From Sphingobium sp. (GTDB lineage: Bacteria > Pseudomonadota > Alphaproteobacteria > Sphingomonadales > Sphingomonadaceae): a stretch of DNA of 64,000 bases. Under the pieces are notes generated by a model, which made no database searches, had not been told where the DNA came from, and saw only the letters and a program-made list of their open reading frames with translations. The translations under genes and the position numbers were made by a program. Below, piece after piece: positions 42,500 to 51,918 of this stretch. Location of the stretch: contig JAHFPV010000016.1 of the NCBI GenBank assembly GCA_023266575.1, positions 1 through 64,000 on the forward strand, written 5' to 3'. Numbering within the stretch: position 1 is the first letter of the stretch; each line of letters opens with the position of its first letter.

Positions 42500-43714
42500 T
42501 CATACGGGCACTTCTGCCACCGCGATGGTGCTGGAAATGTGATTGTTCCACATCGCTAGTGCTTCGCGCTTTTCTGGTTTCCAGTCGTGGCGTTGATAGA
42601 TACCTGCCACTCCTGAGCGCGAACCTCCGACATGATTGAGAACCGCTTCGGTCACCTCGAAGCGAACTCCGAGCCTTTGAAAGCCGGTCGCCAATGTTCG
42701 CCTGAGGTCGTGGAGGCGCCAAGGTAGCATTGAGTTGCCGCCGTCTTTTGAAATCAGCTTGTCGAGCTTCGCCTTACCCTTGTGATAGGCGGTGAATGCG
42801 GCGCCAGTCGCAGTGGGAAACACCCTGCCACGACTTGGCCACTTCTCCCCACCAGCCACCTTGTCAAATTCTGCGATCGCTAGGTCGTTGAGCGGAATGG
42901 TCGTCGGCTCGCCATTCTTTGTCCGATTGCCGGACAGCCGCATCTCCCGTTCTGAGCGGTCAAGTTCTTGCCAATGAAGGCCGCCGATCTCCTCTCGACG
43001 TTGGCCGGTAACAATCAGAAGGCGAACGATTGGCCCGAAGCAGCGATGGCATTCCGGAACCTGCACCCAAACCCTCGCCAACTCGCTATCGCTAAGCCAT
43101 CGCTCGCGGGGCTTGACGGCTTTGGGCGTCTCCATCCCCTCCATCGGGCTTCTGTCGATGTCGCCGCGGCTCACCGCCCATCGAAACAACCGTCTTAGTA
43201 CCGCGAACACGTTGCGACGATTGGCTGCCTGTTCCGCCGGCATGCGATCGAACACGGCCACCACATCAATACGCGTGATTGCAGGAAGCGCCCTATCACG
43301 CAAAACGGGTTTGACGTGCAGTTGAAGCGATCGCGTTACGAGGGTCGACCATCCTGTCCCCTTGCAGTCCGCTGCGAAGCGGTCGGCATAGTTGGAAAAG
43401 GCAAGGTCGACAGCCTCGCGCCGTCGCTGTTTGTCCGATTCGACGGGGTCGATCCCTTGGGCGACGAGGCGGAGGAGTCTCGTCGCCTCCTCGCGAGCGG
43501 TGAAGGGCGTCCATGGCGAGCCATGACCGCCGATGGTGTAGCGACGCGTCTTCGCCTCGCGACCACCCATCCGATACTGGACGACATAGGACGCAGAGCC
43601 GCCTGCGGTGATCTTGAGTCCGAACCCCTTCAGTTCGTCATCCCAAAGGAAGCCGGTAACAGCCCCTGCCTGGAGAGCATCGAGGGTTCGCTTGGTGATT
43701 TTTCCGGTGGCCAT
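42500..43714 (-). CDS. Tyrosine-recombinase integrase of the island
   Basis: About 404 residues from the Met at 43714 (MATGKITKRTLDALQAG). DUF4102 arm-binding N-terminus (FLWDDELKGFGLKITAGGSA), core-binding domain, and a catalytic domain with Arg in VTGQRREEIGG, HxxR in WRLHDLRRTLATG, His in LNHVGGSRSG and the Tyr nucleophile in GIYQRHDW. All catalytic residues are intact. It is the last island gene before trmB and so probably marks the right end of the element. Confidence 0.92.
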   Translation of the reverse strand: MATGKITKRTLDALQAGAVTGFLWDDELKGFGLKITAGGSASYVVQYRMGGREAKTRRYTIGGHGSPWTPFTAREEATRLLRLVAQGIDPVESDKQRRREAVDLAFSNYADRFAADCKGTGWSTLVTRSLQLHVKPVLRDRALPAITRIDVVAVFDRMPAEQAANRRNVFAVLRRLFRWAVSRGDIDRSPMEGMETPKAVKPRERWLSDSELARVWVQVPECHRCFGPIVRLLIVTGQRREEIGGLHWQELDRSEREMRLSGNRTKNGEPTTIPLNDLAIAEFDKVAGGEKWPSRGRVFPTATGAAFTAYHKGKAKLDKLISKDGGNSMLPWRLHDLRRTLATGFQRLGVRFEVTEAVLNHVGGSRSGVAGIYQRHDWKPEKREALAMWNNHISSTIAVAEVPV

Positions 43715-43842
43715 GACGAACCTCATGTACCAGAAAAGTAATCACCCAGCAATCACCGGAACGGAAATCGGCGGCGGCAGGCGGCGGCGTATTTCGGTTT
43801 AACCAACTGAAAACTCATAATTCATGGCGCCAGGTTATTGAT

Positions 43843-44538
43843 CTAAATCCGCTGGTAACGGAAGTACCAGACTTCGTGGCCTTTTTGCCGGGCCTTGGCT
43901 TCGTAGCGGGTCTGGGGCCAGCCGCCGGGGCGGGTGAGGAAGTCGGCGGGGTCGCTGGCCAGCCAGTCGAAATCGGGATGGCCGTTCATCACCATCAGCG
44001 CCCAGCGCAGATAGATGGGATGGTCGGTGCCGAAGCGAAATTCGCCGCCGGGCTTGAGTTTGCGGGCGATCATCGCGACCGGGCCGGGGTTCATCATCCG
44101 GCGCTTGGCATGGCGTGCCTTGGGCCAGGGGTCGGGGTGGAGCAGATAGACGAAGCTCAAGGAGCCGTCGGGGACGCGGGCGAGGACTTCTAGGGCGTCG
44201 CCCATATGGAGGCGGATATTGCCGAGCGCGCCTTCGCGGATATGGCCGAGCGCGGTGACGACGCCGTTGAGGAAGGGTTCGCAGCCGATAAAGCCATGAT
44301 CTGGCAGCATGTCGGCGCGATAGGCAAGATGCTCGCCGCCGCCAAAGCCGATCTCGAAATGGAGCGGGCGGTCGTAACCGAAGAGCGAGGCGGCAGTGAC
44401 TTCGCCTTCTTCCGGCACGGAGATGGCGGGGAGGAGGGTGTCGACCAGTTCCTGCTGCCCCTGCCGCAGCTTGTGGCCCGACTGGCGGCCATAGAGGCGG
44501 TTGAGCGTCGTGGGATCGCCGGATTTATGCGCTGTCAT
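43843..44538 (-). CDS. trmB: tRNA (guanine-N7-)-methyltransferase TrmB
   Basis: 231 residues from the ATG at 44538. Makes m7G46 in tRNA using S-adenosylmethionine. SAM-binding HFEIGFGGGEHLAYRA, the family signature LLHPDPWPKARHAKRRMMNP and catalytic-site FGTDHPIYLRWALMV are present. First core-chromosome gene to the right of the island; its supply of SAM links it to metK nearby. Confidence 0.95.
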   Translation of the reverse strand: MTAHKSGDPTTLNRLYGRQSGHKLRQGQQELVDTLLPAISVPEEGEVTAASLFGYDRPLHFEIGFGGGEHLAYRADMLPDHGFIGCEPFLNGVVTALGHIREGALGNIRLHMGDALEVLARVPDGSLSFVYLLHPDPWPKARHAKRRMMNPGPVAMIARKLKPGGEFRFGTDHPIYLRWALMVMNGHPDFDWLASDPADFLTRPGGWPQTRYEAKARQKGHEVWYFRYQRI

Positions 44539-44581
44539 GGGGTGGCGGACTAGCGGGCGAGGGGCGTGGGGGCAAGGGGGG

Positions 44582-45094
44582 CTAGCGACAGGGCTTGCCG
44601 CTATATTCCTTGCGGTTGGCGACATAGGCCTTGCCGTTCCAGCGGACGACGGGAAAGCAGAAGCCGGGGCCGCCGATGGAAATGTCGGGCCAGCCGCCGA
44701 CGCCTTTGCTTTTCAGAAATTCCGGGATGCCTGTGCTGTTGGTGACCAGTTTCCAGCTGCCATTGGGTTGCTGGCTGACGAGCCAGAAGGCCGTGCCGGT
44801 GTTGCCATAGCAATAGGTGCCGCCTTCGGTGACGACCGCTTCGGGACGGCCATCGCCATTGAGGTCGGCGCGGCTTTCGATCGTGCCGGGGGAATAGCTG
44901 GCCGTGCCGGGATCATCGCAATCGCTGCGCCATTGATTGCCGCGCTTGATGAACCCGGCGGCGCGGAAGATGGCAGCGTCGTTGGATGGCGCCGCGGTTG
45001 CGGGCCTGGTCGTCCTGGGACTGGTTGCGGTCTGGGCATTGCCCGATGTCGCAAGCATCAGCGCCAGTATGGCACCAGAATGACGATATGACAT
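44582..45094 (-). CDS. Hypothetical exported protein
   Basis: About 170 residues from 45094, with signal peptide (SGAILALMLATSGNAQ). Contains SRADLNGDGRPEAVVTEGG, an Asp-rich FG-GAP/EF-like loop, then WLVSQQPNGSWKLVTNSTG and a conserved-looking GGWPDISIGGPGFCFPVVRWNG. The pattern is common in Sphingomonadaceae but has no known function. Lies between metK and trmB on the same strand. Confidence 0.7.
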   Translation of the reverse strand: MSYRHSGAILALMLATSGNAQTATSPRTTRPATAAPSNDAAIFRAAGFIKRGNQWRSDCDDPGTASYSPGTIESRADLNGDGRPEAVVTEGGTYCYGNTGTAFWLVSQQPNGSWKLVTNSTGIPEFLKSKGVGGWPDISIGGPGFCFPVVRWNGKAYVANRKEYSGKPCR

Positions 45095-45183
45095 CGCGCC
45101 CCCCATGTTCACCCTCTCCGAGTCGTTTCGGATTGGGCATCATAGCATGAAGGGCGCGATATCAGGCGTTAGAAGATGGCGCG

Positions 45184-46383
45184 TCAGGCCAGTGCCGCTT
45201 TCAGCGCGTCCACCAGATCGGTCTTTTCCCAGGGGAAGAAGTCGCCTTCGGGGGTGCGGCCGAAATGGCCGTAGGCGGCGGTTTTCTGGTAGATGGGCTT
45301 GTTGAGGCCGAGATGGGTGCGGATGCCCTTGGGGGTCAGGCGCACCAGCGTTGGCAGGACCGCTTCGATCGCCGAGGCTTCGACGGTGCCGGTGCCGTGC
45401 AGGTCGACATAGAGGGAGAGCGGTTCGGCGACGCCGATGGCGTAGCTCAGCTGGATCGTGCAGCGGCGGGCAAGGCCGGCGGCGACGATATTCTTGGCGA
45501 GGTAGCGGGTGATGTAGGCGGCCGAGCGGTCGACCTTGGTCGGGTCCTTGCCGCTGAACGCGCCGCCGCCATGGGGCGAAGCGCCGCCATAAGTGTCGAC
45601 GATGATCTTGCGACCGGTCAGGCCTGCGTCGCCGTCCGGCCCGCCGATTTCGAACAGGCCGGTCGGGTTGACATAGATGCTCTCGTCGCCCGGCAGCCAG
45701 CCTTCGGGCAGGATGTCGGCCATGACGCCCTTGACATAGGCGCGCAGCTTGGCGCGGCTTTCGTCATTGTCCATGCCTGCGGCGTGCTGGGTCGAGACGA
45801 CGAGGGCGGTCGCGCGGACCGGCTTTTCGTCGATATATTCGAGCGTCACCTGGCTCTTGGCGTCCGGCTCCAGAAAATCGACCACCTTATTGTGGCGATC
45901 ATGGGCGAGGCGTTCCAGGATTTTGTGGCTGTAATAGAGGGTGGCGGGCATGAGGTCGGGGGTTTCGTCCGAGGCATAGCCGAACATGATGCCCTGATCG
46001 CCAGCGCCTTCATCCTTGTTGCCGCTTTCATCGACGCCCTGCGCGATATGGGCGGACTGGCCGTGGAGATTGTTTTCAAAGCGGAAGGTCTGCCAGTGGA
46101 AGCCGTCCTGCTCATAGCCGATGCGCTTGACCGTTTCGCGGACAGTGGCTTCAATCTCTTCCTTGGCACCGGGCGCCCATGCGCCATCCTCATAGACGCC
46201 CTTGCAGCGGATTTCGCCCGCCAGGACGACAAGCTGGGTCGTCGTCAGCGTTTCGCAGGCGATGCGGGCTTCGGGGTCTTTGGACAGGAAGAGATCGACG
46301 ATGGCGTCGGAAATCTGGTCTGCAACCTTGTCGGGATGGCCTTCGGACACGGATTCCGAGGTGAAGAGGAATTGGTTACGCAT
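45184..46383 (-). CDS. metK: S-adenosylmethionine synthetase
   Basis: 399 residues. Joins ATP and methionine to form SAM. Signatures: [20 protein letters not shown] at the N-terminus, [12 protein letters not shown] and the P-loop-like [19 protein letters not shown]. Preceded by GGGAG. The 57 bases between lnt and metK are too short for most SAM riboswitches and show no fold I recognise. Confidence 0.96.
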   Translation of the reverse strand: MRNQFLFTSESVSEGHPDKVADQISDAIVDLFLSKDPEARIACETLTTTQLVVLAGEIRCKGVYEDGAWAPGAKEEIEATVRETVKRIGYEQDGFHWQTFRFENNLHGQSAHIAQGVDESGNKDEGAGDQGIMFGYASDETPDLMPATLYYSHKILERLAHDRHNKVVDFLEPDAKSQVTLEYIDEKPVRATALVVSTQHAAGMDNDESRAKLRAYVKGVMADILPEGWLPGDESIYVNPTGLFEIGGPDGDAGLTGRKIIVDTYGGASPHGGGAFSGKDPTKVDRSAAYITRYLAKNIVAAGLARRCTIQLSYAIGVAEPLSLYVDLHGTGTVEASAIEAVLPTLVRLTPKGIRTHLGLNKPIYQKTAAYGHFGRTPEGDFFPWEKTDLVDALKAALA

Positions 46384-46440
46384 GGGACTCCCGTAAACGG
46401 CTGAACCGGAAAACGATATAAAGAATAGTTTATGTGGCTA

Positions 46441-48105
46441 TTAGCTTTTGCTGCGCAGCATGGCAATGGCCAGTCCGGCCAGCAATGCCATGAAGGCGAA
46501 GGACGCCCAGTTGCCGATCCGTGCGAAGAGGGTCGGCGGCAGGGCGGGCGGCAGGCCGGAATCGAGGAAACCGGCGCGGTTGAGGCCGAGCGCATGGACG
46601 ACATGGCCGCGCGCGTCGATGATGGCGGAGACGCCGGTGGGGGTGGAGCGGATGATCGGAATCCCCTCCTCCAGCGCGCGCAGGCGGGCTTGGGCGAGAT
46701 GCTGGACCGGTCCCCAGCTGCCGAACCAGGCGTCGTTGGAGGGGTTGAAGAGGAAGGTGGGACGGTTGGCGCGGTCGATCACCTGGCCTGAGAAGATGAT
46801 CTCATAACAGATTTGCACGCCCATTTTGAGGTCCGGGCGACCGAGCGTGGCGGGGAGGGGCAGGCTTTGCGGGCCGGGGCCGGGCCAGAAATCGGCGTCG
46901 CCGGGGACCAGGCGGGAAAGGCCGATCGGTTCTAGGATGTTCCGCATCGGCAGATATTCGCCGTAGGGTACCAGATGCGCCTTGCTGTAGCGGCCGAGCA
47001 ACCGGGCGTCGGGGGTGACGATCCAGACGCTGTTGTTCGCGCCCGCCAGCTTTTGCGTGATGACGCCATCCTGTTCGACCGGCTTGAAATAGACCTTGTC
47101 CGCGCCGGTCATCAGCAGGTCGCCGGGGCCAAGCAGGCTGGCGAGACGGGCGCGCCAGCCCGGTTCCATGTCGAGATAGGCGGGGATGGCGGCTTCGGGC
47201 CAGAAGAGCAGGCGCGGGGCGGGGCGGGGCTGGCCGGAAAGGGCGGCGAGCTTGCGGAAATTGGCGACTTCGTTTTCGACCGAATATTTCTGGTCCTGGC
47301 CGATATTGGGCTGGACGATGCGGACGCGCGGCGCGCCGGGCGGGGTCGGCGGGGCGGGGGCGAGATGGCCCCAGAGTGCGAGGAGGGCGAGCGGCGCGGC
47401 GAGGGCAGCGGCGGGGCGGTAGTGGCGCTGGAAGGCGAGGAGGAGCGCGCCTGCCGCGAGGATCGTCAGCGCGCCAAGGCCGTAGGTGCCGATGAGGGTG
47501 GCGGCGATGGCGATGCCGGTCGGGAGCAGGGTGACGCCGAGCGGGTTCCAGGCGAAGCCGGTGAAGAGGGTGGCGCGGCAATATTCGGTCGCGAGCCAGA
47601 GGGCGGCGAAGAGGAGGAGGGGGGGCAGTGCCATCAATCCTCCCCTGCAAGGGGAGGTGGCATCGCGTAGCGATGACGGAGGGGTGTCGCCGTCTCGATA
47701 GGGTGACACCCCTCCACCACTTCGTGGTCCCCCTCCCCTTACAGGGGAGGAATGAGAAAGCCACCATGTCCCCAGCGTCGCGAGGCCCGGATAGACAGCG
47801 AGGTAGAGCGACAGCAGCGCCACGGCGGGGTAGCCCAGCCAGTGGGGCATGCTGTCCTGAAAGGTGAAGGCGTGGGCGATCCAGTTGAGGCCCAGGGTGA
47901 AATGGGCGACGCCGAAGAGCCAGCCATAGGTGAAGGCGGCGCGGCGGTCGGGGGCGTGCTGGATCAGGTGGATGAGCAGCGCGAGGCAGGCGAGGGTGAC
48001 CGGCCAGAGGTTTAAGGGCGCGAAACCGGTGGCGCTGAGCAGACCCGCCAGTAGCGCGGCGAGGCGTGGCCAGGACCTGACATGCCGGGCGATCAGGCTT
48101 TGCAT
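46441..48105 (-). CDS. lnt: Apolipoprotein N-acyltransferase with repeat-encoded insert
   Basis: 554 residues. Adds the third acyl chain to bacterial lipoproteins at the periplasmic face of the inner membrane. An N-terminal multi-helix region is followed by a nitrilase-type domain with Glu in LLFWPEAAIPAYL, Lys in YSKAHLVPYGEYLP and Cys in GVQICYEIIFSG. Residues ~118-157 (SSPVRGGGPRSGGGVSPYRD and onward to SPCRGG) are encoded by a palindromic repeat inserted in frame between two membrane helices. The gene is otherwise intact. Confidence 0.94.
   Translation of the reverse strand: MQSLIARHVRSWPRLAALLAGLLSATGFAPLNLWPVTLACLALLIHLIQHAPDRRAAFTYGWLFGVAHFTLGLNWIAHAFTFQDSMPHWLGYPAVALLSLYLAVYPGLATLGTWWLSHSSPVRGGGPRSGGGVSPYRDGDTPPSSLRDATSPCRGGLMALPPLLLFAALWLATEYCRATLFTGFAWNPLGVTLLPTGIAIAATLIGTYGLGALTILAAGALLLAFQRHYRPAAALAAPLALLALWGHLAPAPPTPPGAPRVRIVQPNIGQDQKYSVENEVANFRKLAALSGQPRPAPRLLFWPEAAIPAYLDMEPGWRARLASLLGPGDLLMTGADKVYFKPVEQDGVITQKLAGANNSVWIVTPDARLLGRYSKAHLVPYGEYLPMRNILEPIGLSRLVPGDADFWPGPGPQSLPLPATLGRPDLKMGVQICYEIIFSGQVIDRANRPTFLFNPSNDAWFGSWGPVQHLAQARLRALEEGIPIIRSTPTGVSAIIDARGHVVHALGLNRAGFLDSGLPPALPPTLFARIGNWASFAFMALLAGLAIAMLRSKS
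47637..47752. repeat. Palindromic repeat inserted inside lnt
   Basis: About 116 bases bounded by CCTCCCCTGCAAGGGGAGG on one side and CCCTCCCCTTACAGGGGAGG on the other, with an internal GGAGGGGTGTCGCC...GGGTGACACCCCTCC inverted repeat. Related copy at 62797-62917. Maintains the lnt reading frame. Confidence 0.85.
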
Positions 48106-48112
48106 CCTGTGT

Positions 48113-48748
48113 CTAGCGGACCGTGGCCATGGTGGCGGCGCTGCAACTGTCGCTCTTGCTGGGGCCGCCGGTCAGCATCGAGGCGGCGATGAAGCCGCCG
48201 ACGATGAGGACAAGGAACAGGCCCGACAGGAGGGCGAGATATTTCTCGATGAACGCCTTGATCGGACGGCCAAATTTCCAGAACAGGAAGCCCACGAGCA
48301 TGAACTGGAACGCACGGGACAGGACGCTGGCCCAGAGGAAGGTGAAGAGCGGCAGGCCGATAAAGCCCGCGGTGATGGTGATGAGCTTGAACGGGATCGG
48401 CGTTGCACCCTTGATCAGGATGATCTCCGCCCCGAACTCGCGCAGATAGCAGGCCGCGACCGGGAATTTGGCAGCGAGGCCAAGTGCGGCGAGCAGTTGC
48501 TGGCCCACGGTTTCATAGAGGAAATAGCCGATCGCATAGCCGAGCAGCCCGCCCAGCACCGAGGCGAGGGTGCAGATGACCCCGAATCGCAGCGCGCGTT
48601 CCGGGCGGGCGAGGCACATGAGGCCGAGCAGCGGGTGCGGCGGGATGGGGAAGAAGCTGGATTCCATGAAGCTGAAGGCGAACAGCCAGCGTTCGGCGTG
48701 GCGGTGGGCGGCTTTCGCCAGCATCCATTGATAAAGGCGTGTCAGCAT
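48113..48748 (-). CDS. YqaA-family (DedA/SNARE-associated-like) membrane protein
   Basis: 211 residues, four to five transmembrane helices. FSFMESSFFPIPPHPLLGLMCLA near residue 30, LGGLLGYAIGYFLYETVG and IKGATPIPFKLITITAGFIG are typical of the VTT/SNARE-associated family, YqaA branch. Members of the wider DedA superfamily move lipids across membranes; this one's substrate is unknown. Upstream of lnt on the same strand. Confidence 0.87.
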   Translation of the reverse strand: MLTRLYQWMLAKAAHRHAERWLFAFSFMESSFFPIPPHPLLGLMCLARPERALRFGVICTLASVLGGLLGYAIGYFLYETVGQQLLAALGLAAKFPVAACYLREFGAEIILIKGATPIPFKLITITAGFIGLPLFTFLWASVLSRAFQFMLVGFLFWKFGRPIKAFIEKYLALLSGLFLVLIVGGFIAASMLTGGPSKSDSCSAATMATVR

Positions 48749-48886
48749 CGGGGCCGACCCCTAGCCGAGATGAAGGCCGGTCGCCAGCGCCTTTTGCCGG
48801 TCCAGCGATAGGTGAAGGCGCAGGGATCGCGGCGCTTGATCGGTTGGTGCGCGTGGCGATAGGATCGGCCGACTGAGGAGAGACAG

Positions 48887-49129
48887 ATGCAGGGTATGGG
48901 TGAGGGCGGTTGCCCGTTCGAGTTCAATACCGATCCGGCGACGTTCAAGGTCGGCGATTCGGTAAGCTATCGCGTGACCGGTAGCCTGGAGGGCTTTCCC
49001 TTCGCAGGCGTGCTGCTGGAGGTGCATGACGATCATGTCGTGCTGACCAGCGATGTCGACGACCAGGCCAGCCGGATGCGCGCGACGCGCGAGAGCAGGC
49101 CGGTGGTGCGTGAGGAAGATGTGTGCTGA
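48887..49129 (+). CDS. Small hypothetical protein
   Basis: 80 residues, no signal peptide or membrane segment. A beta-rich central part (TFKVGDSVSYRVTGSLEGFP, VLLEVHDDHVVLTSDVDDQ) resembles a small barrel such as a PRC/SH3-like fold, but no family is recognised. Good coding character and a following hairpin terminator support expression. Confidence 0.6.
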   Translation: MQGMGEGGCPFEFNTDPATFKVGDSVSYRVTGSLEGFPFAGVLLEVHDDHVVLTSDVDDQASRMRATRESRPVVREEDVC

Positions 49130-49144
49130 GGAAGTGCGTGTTTG

Positions 49145-49168
49145 AAAATGCGCGAAAGGGCGCATTTT
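49145..49168 (+). terminator. Hairpin after the small hypothetical gene
   Basis: AAAATGCGC pairs perfectly with GCGCATTTT around six bases, 15 bases after the stop at 49129. The stem ends in TTTT, giving a terminator-like form. Confidence 0.55.
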
Positions 49169-49172
49169 GAAG

Positions 49173-49252
49173 CCGCACCGGCCCTGACCCCCACCCGACC
49201 GCCCACAGTGTATCCTGATTGGAAGGTCGGGTGGGGGTGAGGGCCGGTGCGG
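49173..49252. repeat. Long inverted repeat, 28-base arms
   Basis: Arms 49173-49200 and 49225-49252 match at 27 of 28 positions (CCGCACCGGCCCTGACCCCC... and its complement) with a 24-base loop. The size and isolation suggest a miniature mobile or palindromic repeat in the intergenic space. Confidence 0.75.
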
Positions 49253-49354
49253 TCCGAATGTGCGAACGCACAATCGCACGCTTTGACGCGACGGCGTTGA
49301 CGGGACGGTGTCGTCTGGGCATGACCCCCCATCAGTCCTGTTTGGTCGGCGCGT

Positions 49355-50125
49355 TTGACATTTTCTACCATTTCCTGGGCCAGATTGCGGCAACGCGCGG
49401 GCGGCATGGCGTTCGCGCTGGTGCTGAACGCTATCCTGCTGCTTGCGCTGTTCACTTTGGCCCCCAGGCCCGAACCCAAGCGGGTCGATGACCGGATGCC
49501 GGTGACGTTCGACGTCGAGACCGGGCAGAAAAGCGCTGAGCAACAGAAGCGCGCGCCCAAGGCGGAGCGGCGCGAGAAAGAGGATGCGGCGGCGCCCAAG
49601 CAGGCCGAGGCGGTGGTGCGGCCACCCGTGCCGGTCGCCAAGCCCGCCGAGCAGCCGCCATCGCCCTTCCCCTTCCTGACGCTCAACCGCGAGCAGATGG
49701 CCTCAGCCGATATCGGCCGGATGCCCAAGGCGGCGCAGGGAGCAAGTGCCGCTGGGCAGGGCAATAGTGCGGCGGTAGCCGGGCCGGGCGAGGGGCCGGG
49801 GGGCGTGCAATTGTTCAACGCCGAATGGTATCGGCGACCGACCAATGCCGAGCTTTCCCCCTTCCTGCCCGCCAATGCGCCACCCAATGGATGGGGCATG
49901 GTCGCGTGCAAGACGGTCGATCATTATCATGTCGATAATTGCCAGACGCTGGGCGAATCGCCGCTGGGGTCCGGCTTTGCCCGCGCGGTGCGGCTGGCGG
50001 CGTGGCAGTTTCTGGTGCTGCCGCCGCGCGAGAATGGCAAGGTGATGGTCGGCAGCTGGGTGCGGATACGGATCGACTATACGCGCACGATGGTGAGTGC
50101 CGGGGCTGGCGCGGGCGGCGAATGA
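49355..50125 (+). CDS. TonB-like periplasm-spanning protein
   Basis: About 256 residues from a TTG at 49355; an internal ATG at 49406 could also serve. One N-terminal helix (MAFALVLNAILLLALF) is followed by a Pro/Ala/Lys-rich linker and a C-terminal domain (VACKTVDHYHVDNCQTLGE, GFARAVRLAAWQFLVLPPRE, IRIDYTRT) resembling TonB energy-transducer C-termini. The partner and function are unknown. Confidence 0.62.
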   Translation: MTFSTISWARLRQRAGGMAFALVLNAILLLALFTLAPRPEPKRVDDRMPVTFDVETGQKSAEQQKRAPKAERREKEDAAAPKQAEAVVRPPVPVAKPAEQPPSPFPFLTLNREQMASADIGRMPKAAQGASAAGQGNSAAVAGPGEGPGGVQLFNAEWYRRPTNAELSPFLPANAPPNGWGMVACKTVDHYHVDNCQTLGESPLGSGFARAVRLAAWQFLVLPPRENGKVMVGSWVRIRIDYTRTMVSAGAGAGGE

Positions 50126-50196
50126 GGTCTCGCATTGCTGCGTTTGCGGCTGTCCTTATCCGAGGACAACCGCTCCGGCATATTGTGCGCCGAACA

Positions 50197-51108
50197 TCAT
50201 CTGTTTTGCACGCGGGTGGTGACCATTTCCAGTCCTTTGGACGGGGCTGCGGCTACAGGCGGCGTGACCGTCACTTTGGCCTTCGCGGCGGTGATTTGCT
50301 GGTCTGTGATCGCCTTGTCCAGCTTGAGTTGCTCCAGCACGGATTTCACCTCCCTCAATTCCTTTTCCGCCGCGGTTTCCGTTGGCGCGGGAGATGGGGT
50401 GTCGCTTGTCGTCGATTCGACCTCTCCAGCCTCAATGGCTTCACTGACCAGTTGCAGGATATGGCCGGGCGAACATACCGCCTGATTGTTGAGGAGGTGG
50501 GTAACGGATTGGGAATAGGTGAGCTTCGTGTCTGCGGTCTTTGACGCTTCCAGAGCATTGTCGGCGAGCGCCTTGAGAATCAGCAGACGCACCGAGTTTA
50601 CATTTTCGGCCCCGAACAGGTAGCGTTGCTCATAGATGCGAAAACCGGCCGATGCGGCGCTGGTGCCGAGCGACAGCGCGGTCAGTGCATCGTTGCTGGT
50701 GTCGTCCCCTTTGCCGATCAGCGCCACGGCCCCGGTCAGCAAGGCGGTGATCGGGGCGAAAGTATCGCGCCATACATTCACGCGGCGCTGATTGTCGGCC
50801 TTGGAGAGGATGTAGATGTTGCAGCGCGCCTGGATGAGGGCGAAGCCGGCGTCCATGAAGGCGCGCTGCTTGACGGGATCATTGGGTTTGAGGGCAATGG
50901 TCGGACCGCTGGTAAATGGACTGGCTTCGGCTGCGGCAAGTTTGAACTGAAAAAGAAGTCCGTCACCCATCGGGCTGACGCCGTTGGCATCGATGACTTC
51001 TTTCGTGACGCCACGATCCGATATAAAAGTGGGCCGTCCGTCGTTGGCGCAACCAGATAGCATCGAAATTGTTGCGACCAGGCCAATAGTCTTGAACGAC
51101 ATATGCAT
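50197..51108 (-). CDS. Hypothetical lipoprotein with C-terminal coiled coil
   Basis: 303 residues from the ATG at 51108 (or 51102). Lipobox ISMLSGCAND near residue 20. The body (MDAGFALIQARCNIYILSKA, then TAPI-type helices and GAENVNSVRLLILKALADNA) has no recognised domain. A C-terminal stretch, AAEKELREVKSVLEQLKLDK, predicts a coiled coil. Longer frames upstream overlap the GST gene on the other strand and are not supported. Confidence 0.65.
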   Translation of the reverse strand: MHMSFKTIGLVATISMLSGCANDGRPTFISDRGVTKEVIDANGVSPMGDGLLFQFKLAAAEASPFTSGPTIALKPNDPVKQRAFMDAGFALIQARCNIYILSKADNQRRVNVWRDTFAPITALLTGAVALIGKGDDTSNDALTALSLGTSAASAGFRIYEQRYLFGAENVNSVRLLILKALADNALEASKTADTKLTYSQSVTHLLNNQAVCSPGHILQLVSEAIEAGEVESTTSDTPSPAPTETAAEKELREVKSVLEQLKLDKAITDQQITAAKAKVTVTPPVAAAPSKGLEMVTTRVQNR

Positions 51109-51267
51109 GATTCCTGCCCTCCCGGAAGCATCATCATTACTTGTGCGTAACGGAACGGCAAATGGCGTTTGCGCCATAATCGCTCCGTTGTGGCAGGATG
51201 CATAAAATAGTTGCATTTTGAGACTGGGTTGCCATCCTGACGCGCTGACAGGATAGGGAGAGATTGC

Positions 51268-51918
51268 ATGATCATCCATGGTGCGCGGCCGTCGCCTTTT
51301 GTGCGCAAGGTTATCGTCTTTGCCGCCGAGAAGGGGATTGATGTCGAGGTGCAGACGGCCGGGTTCGGGCGCGGGGCGGAGGGCTATTTCAAGGGGTCGC
51401 CGTTCGGCAAGATTCCGGCGCTGGAGGATGGCGATTTCCTGCTGTGCGATTCGACCGCGATCATAACCTATATGGATGCGCTGCGACCGGGGACGGAGAT
51501 GATTCCGGCAGAGCCGCGGGCGCGGGCGCGGACGATATGGTATGAGGAATTTGGCGATACCGTCGTGCAGCCGGCGGGCGCGAAGATATTTTTCAACCGC
51601 GTGGTGGCGAAGATGGTGAAGGCGCCGCAGGATCTGGCGGCGGCGGACACGGCGGAGGCGGAGGAGATGCCGCGCTTCTACGACTATCTGGAAGGGGTTT
51701 TGCCCGACAGCGGCTGGCTGGTTGAGGATCGCTTTACGTTGGCCGATCTGGCGGCGGCCTGTCCGATCATCAATGTGACCTATTGTTCGGACGGGCTGGA
51801 TGCGGGGCGATGGCCCAGGGTTGCGGCGTGGATCGCGGCGGTGAAGGCGCGGCCCAGCGTGGCAGCGGCGCTGATGCTGGAGGCGCCGATCGTGGCCGGA
51901 ATGATGGGCAATAAATAA
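51268..51918 (+). CDS. Glutathione S-transferase family protein
   Basis: 216 residues. N-terminal thioredoxin-like domain with RPSPFVRKVIVFAAEKGIDV, GSPFGKIPALEDGDFLLCDS (glutathione site) and TAIITYMDAL; C-terminal helical domain with RFTLADLAAACPIINVTY. The substrate is not readable. Followed by a strong terminator separating it from the GTA-like cluster. Confidence 0.9.
   Translation: MIIHGARPSPFVRKVIVFAAEKGIDVEVQTAGFGRGAEGYFKGSPFGKIPALEDGDFLLCDSTAIITYMDALRPGTEMIPAEPRARARTIWYEEFGDTVVQPAGAKIFFNRVVAKMVKAPQDLAAADTAEAEEMPRFYDYLEGVLPDSGWLVEDRFTLADLAAACPIINVTYCSDGLDAGRWPRVAAWIAAVKARPSVAAALMLEAPIVAGMMGNK

Noticed and set aside
46384-46440. SAM-responsive riboswitch before metK
   Set aside because: The spacer is 57 bases and shows none of the conserved cores I know for SAM-II, SAM/SAH or SAM-V.
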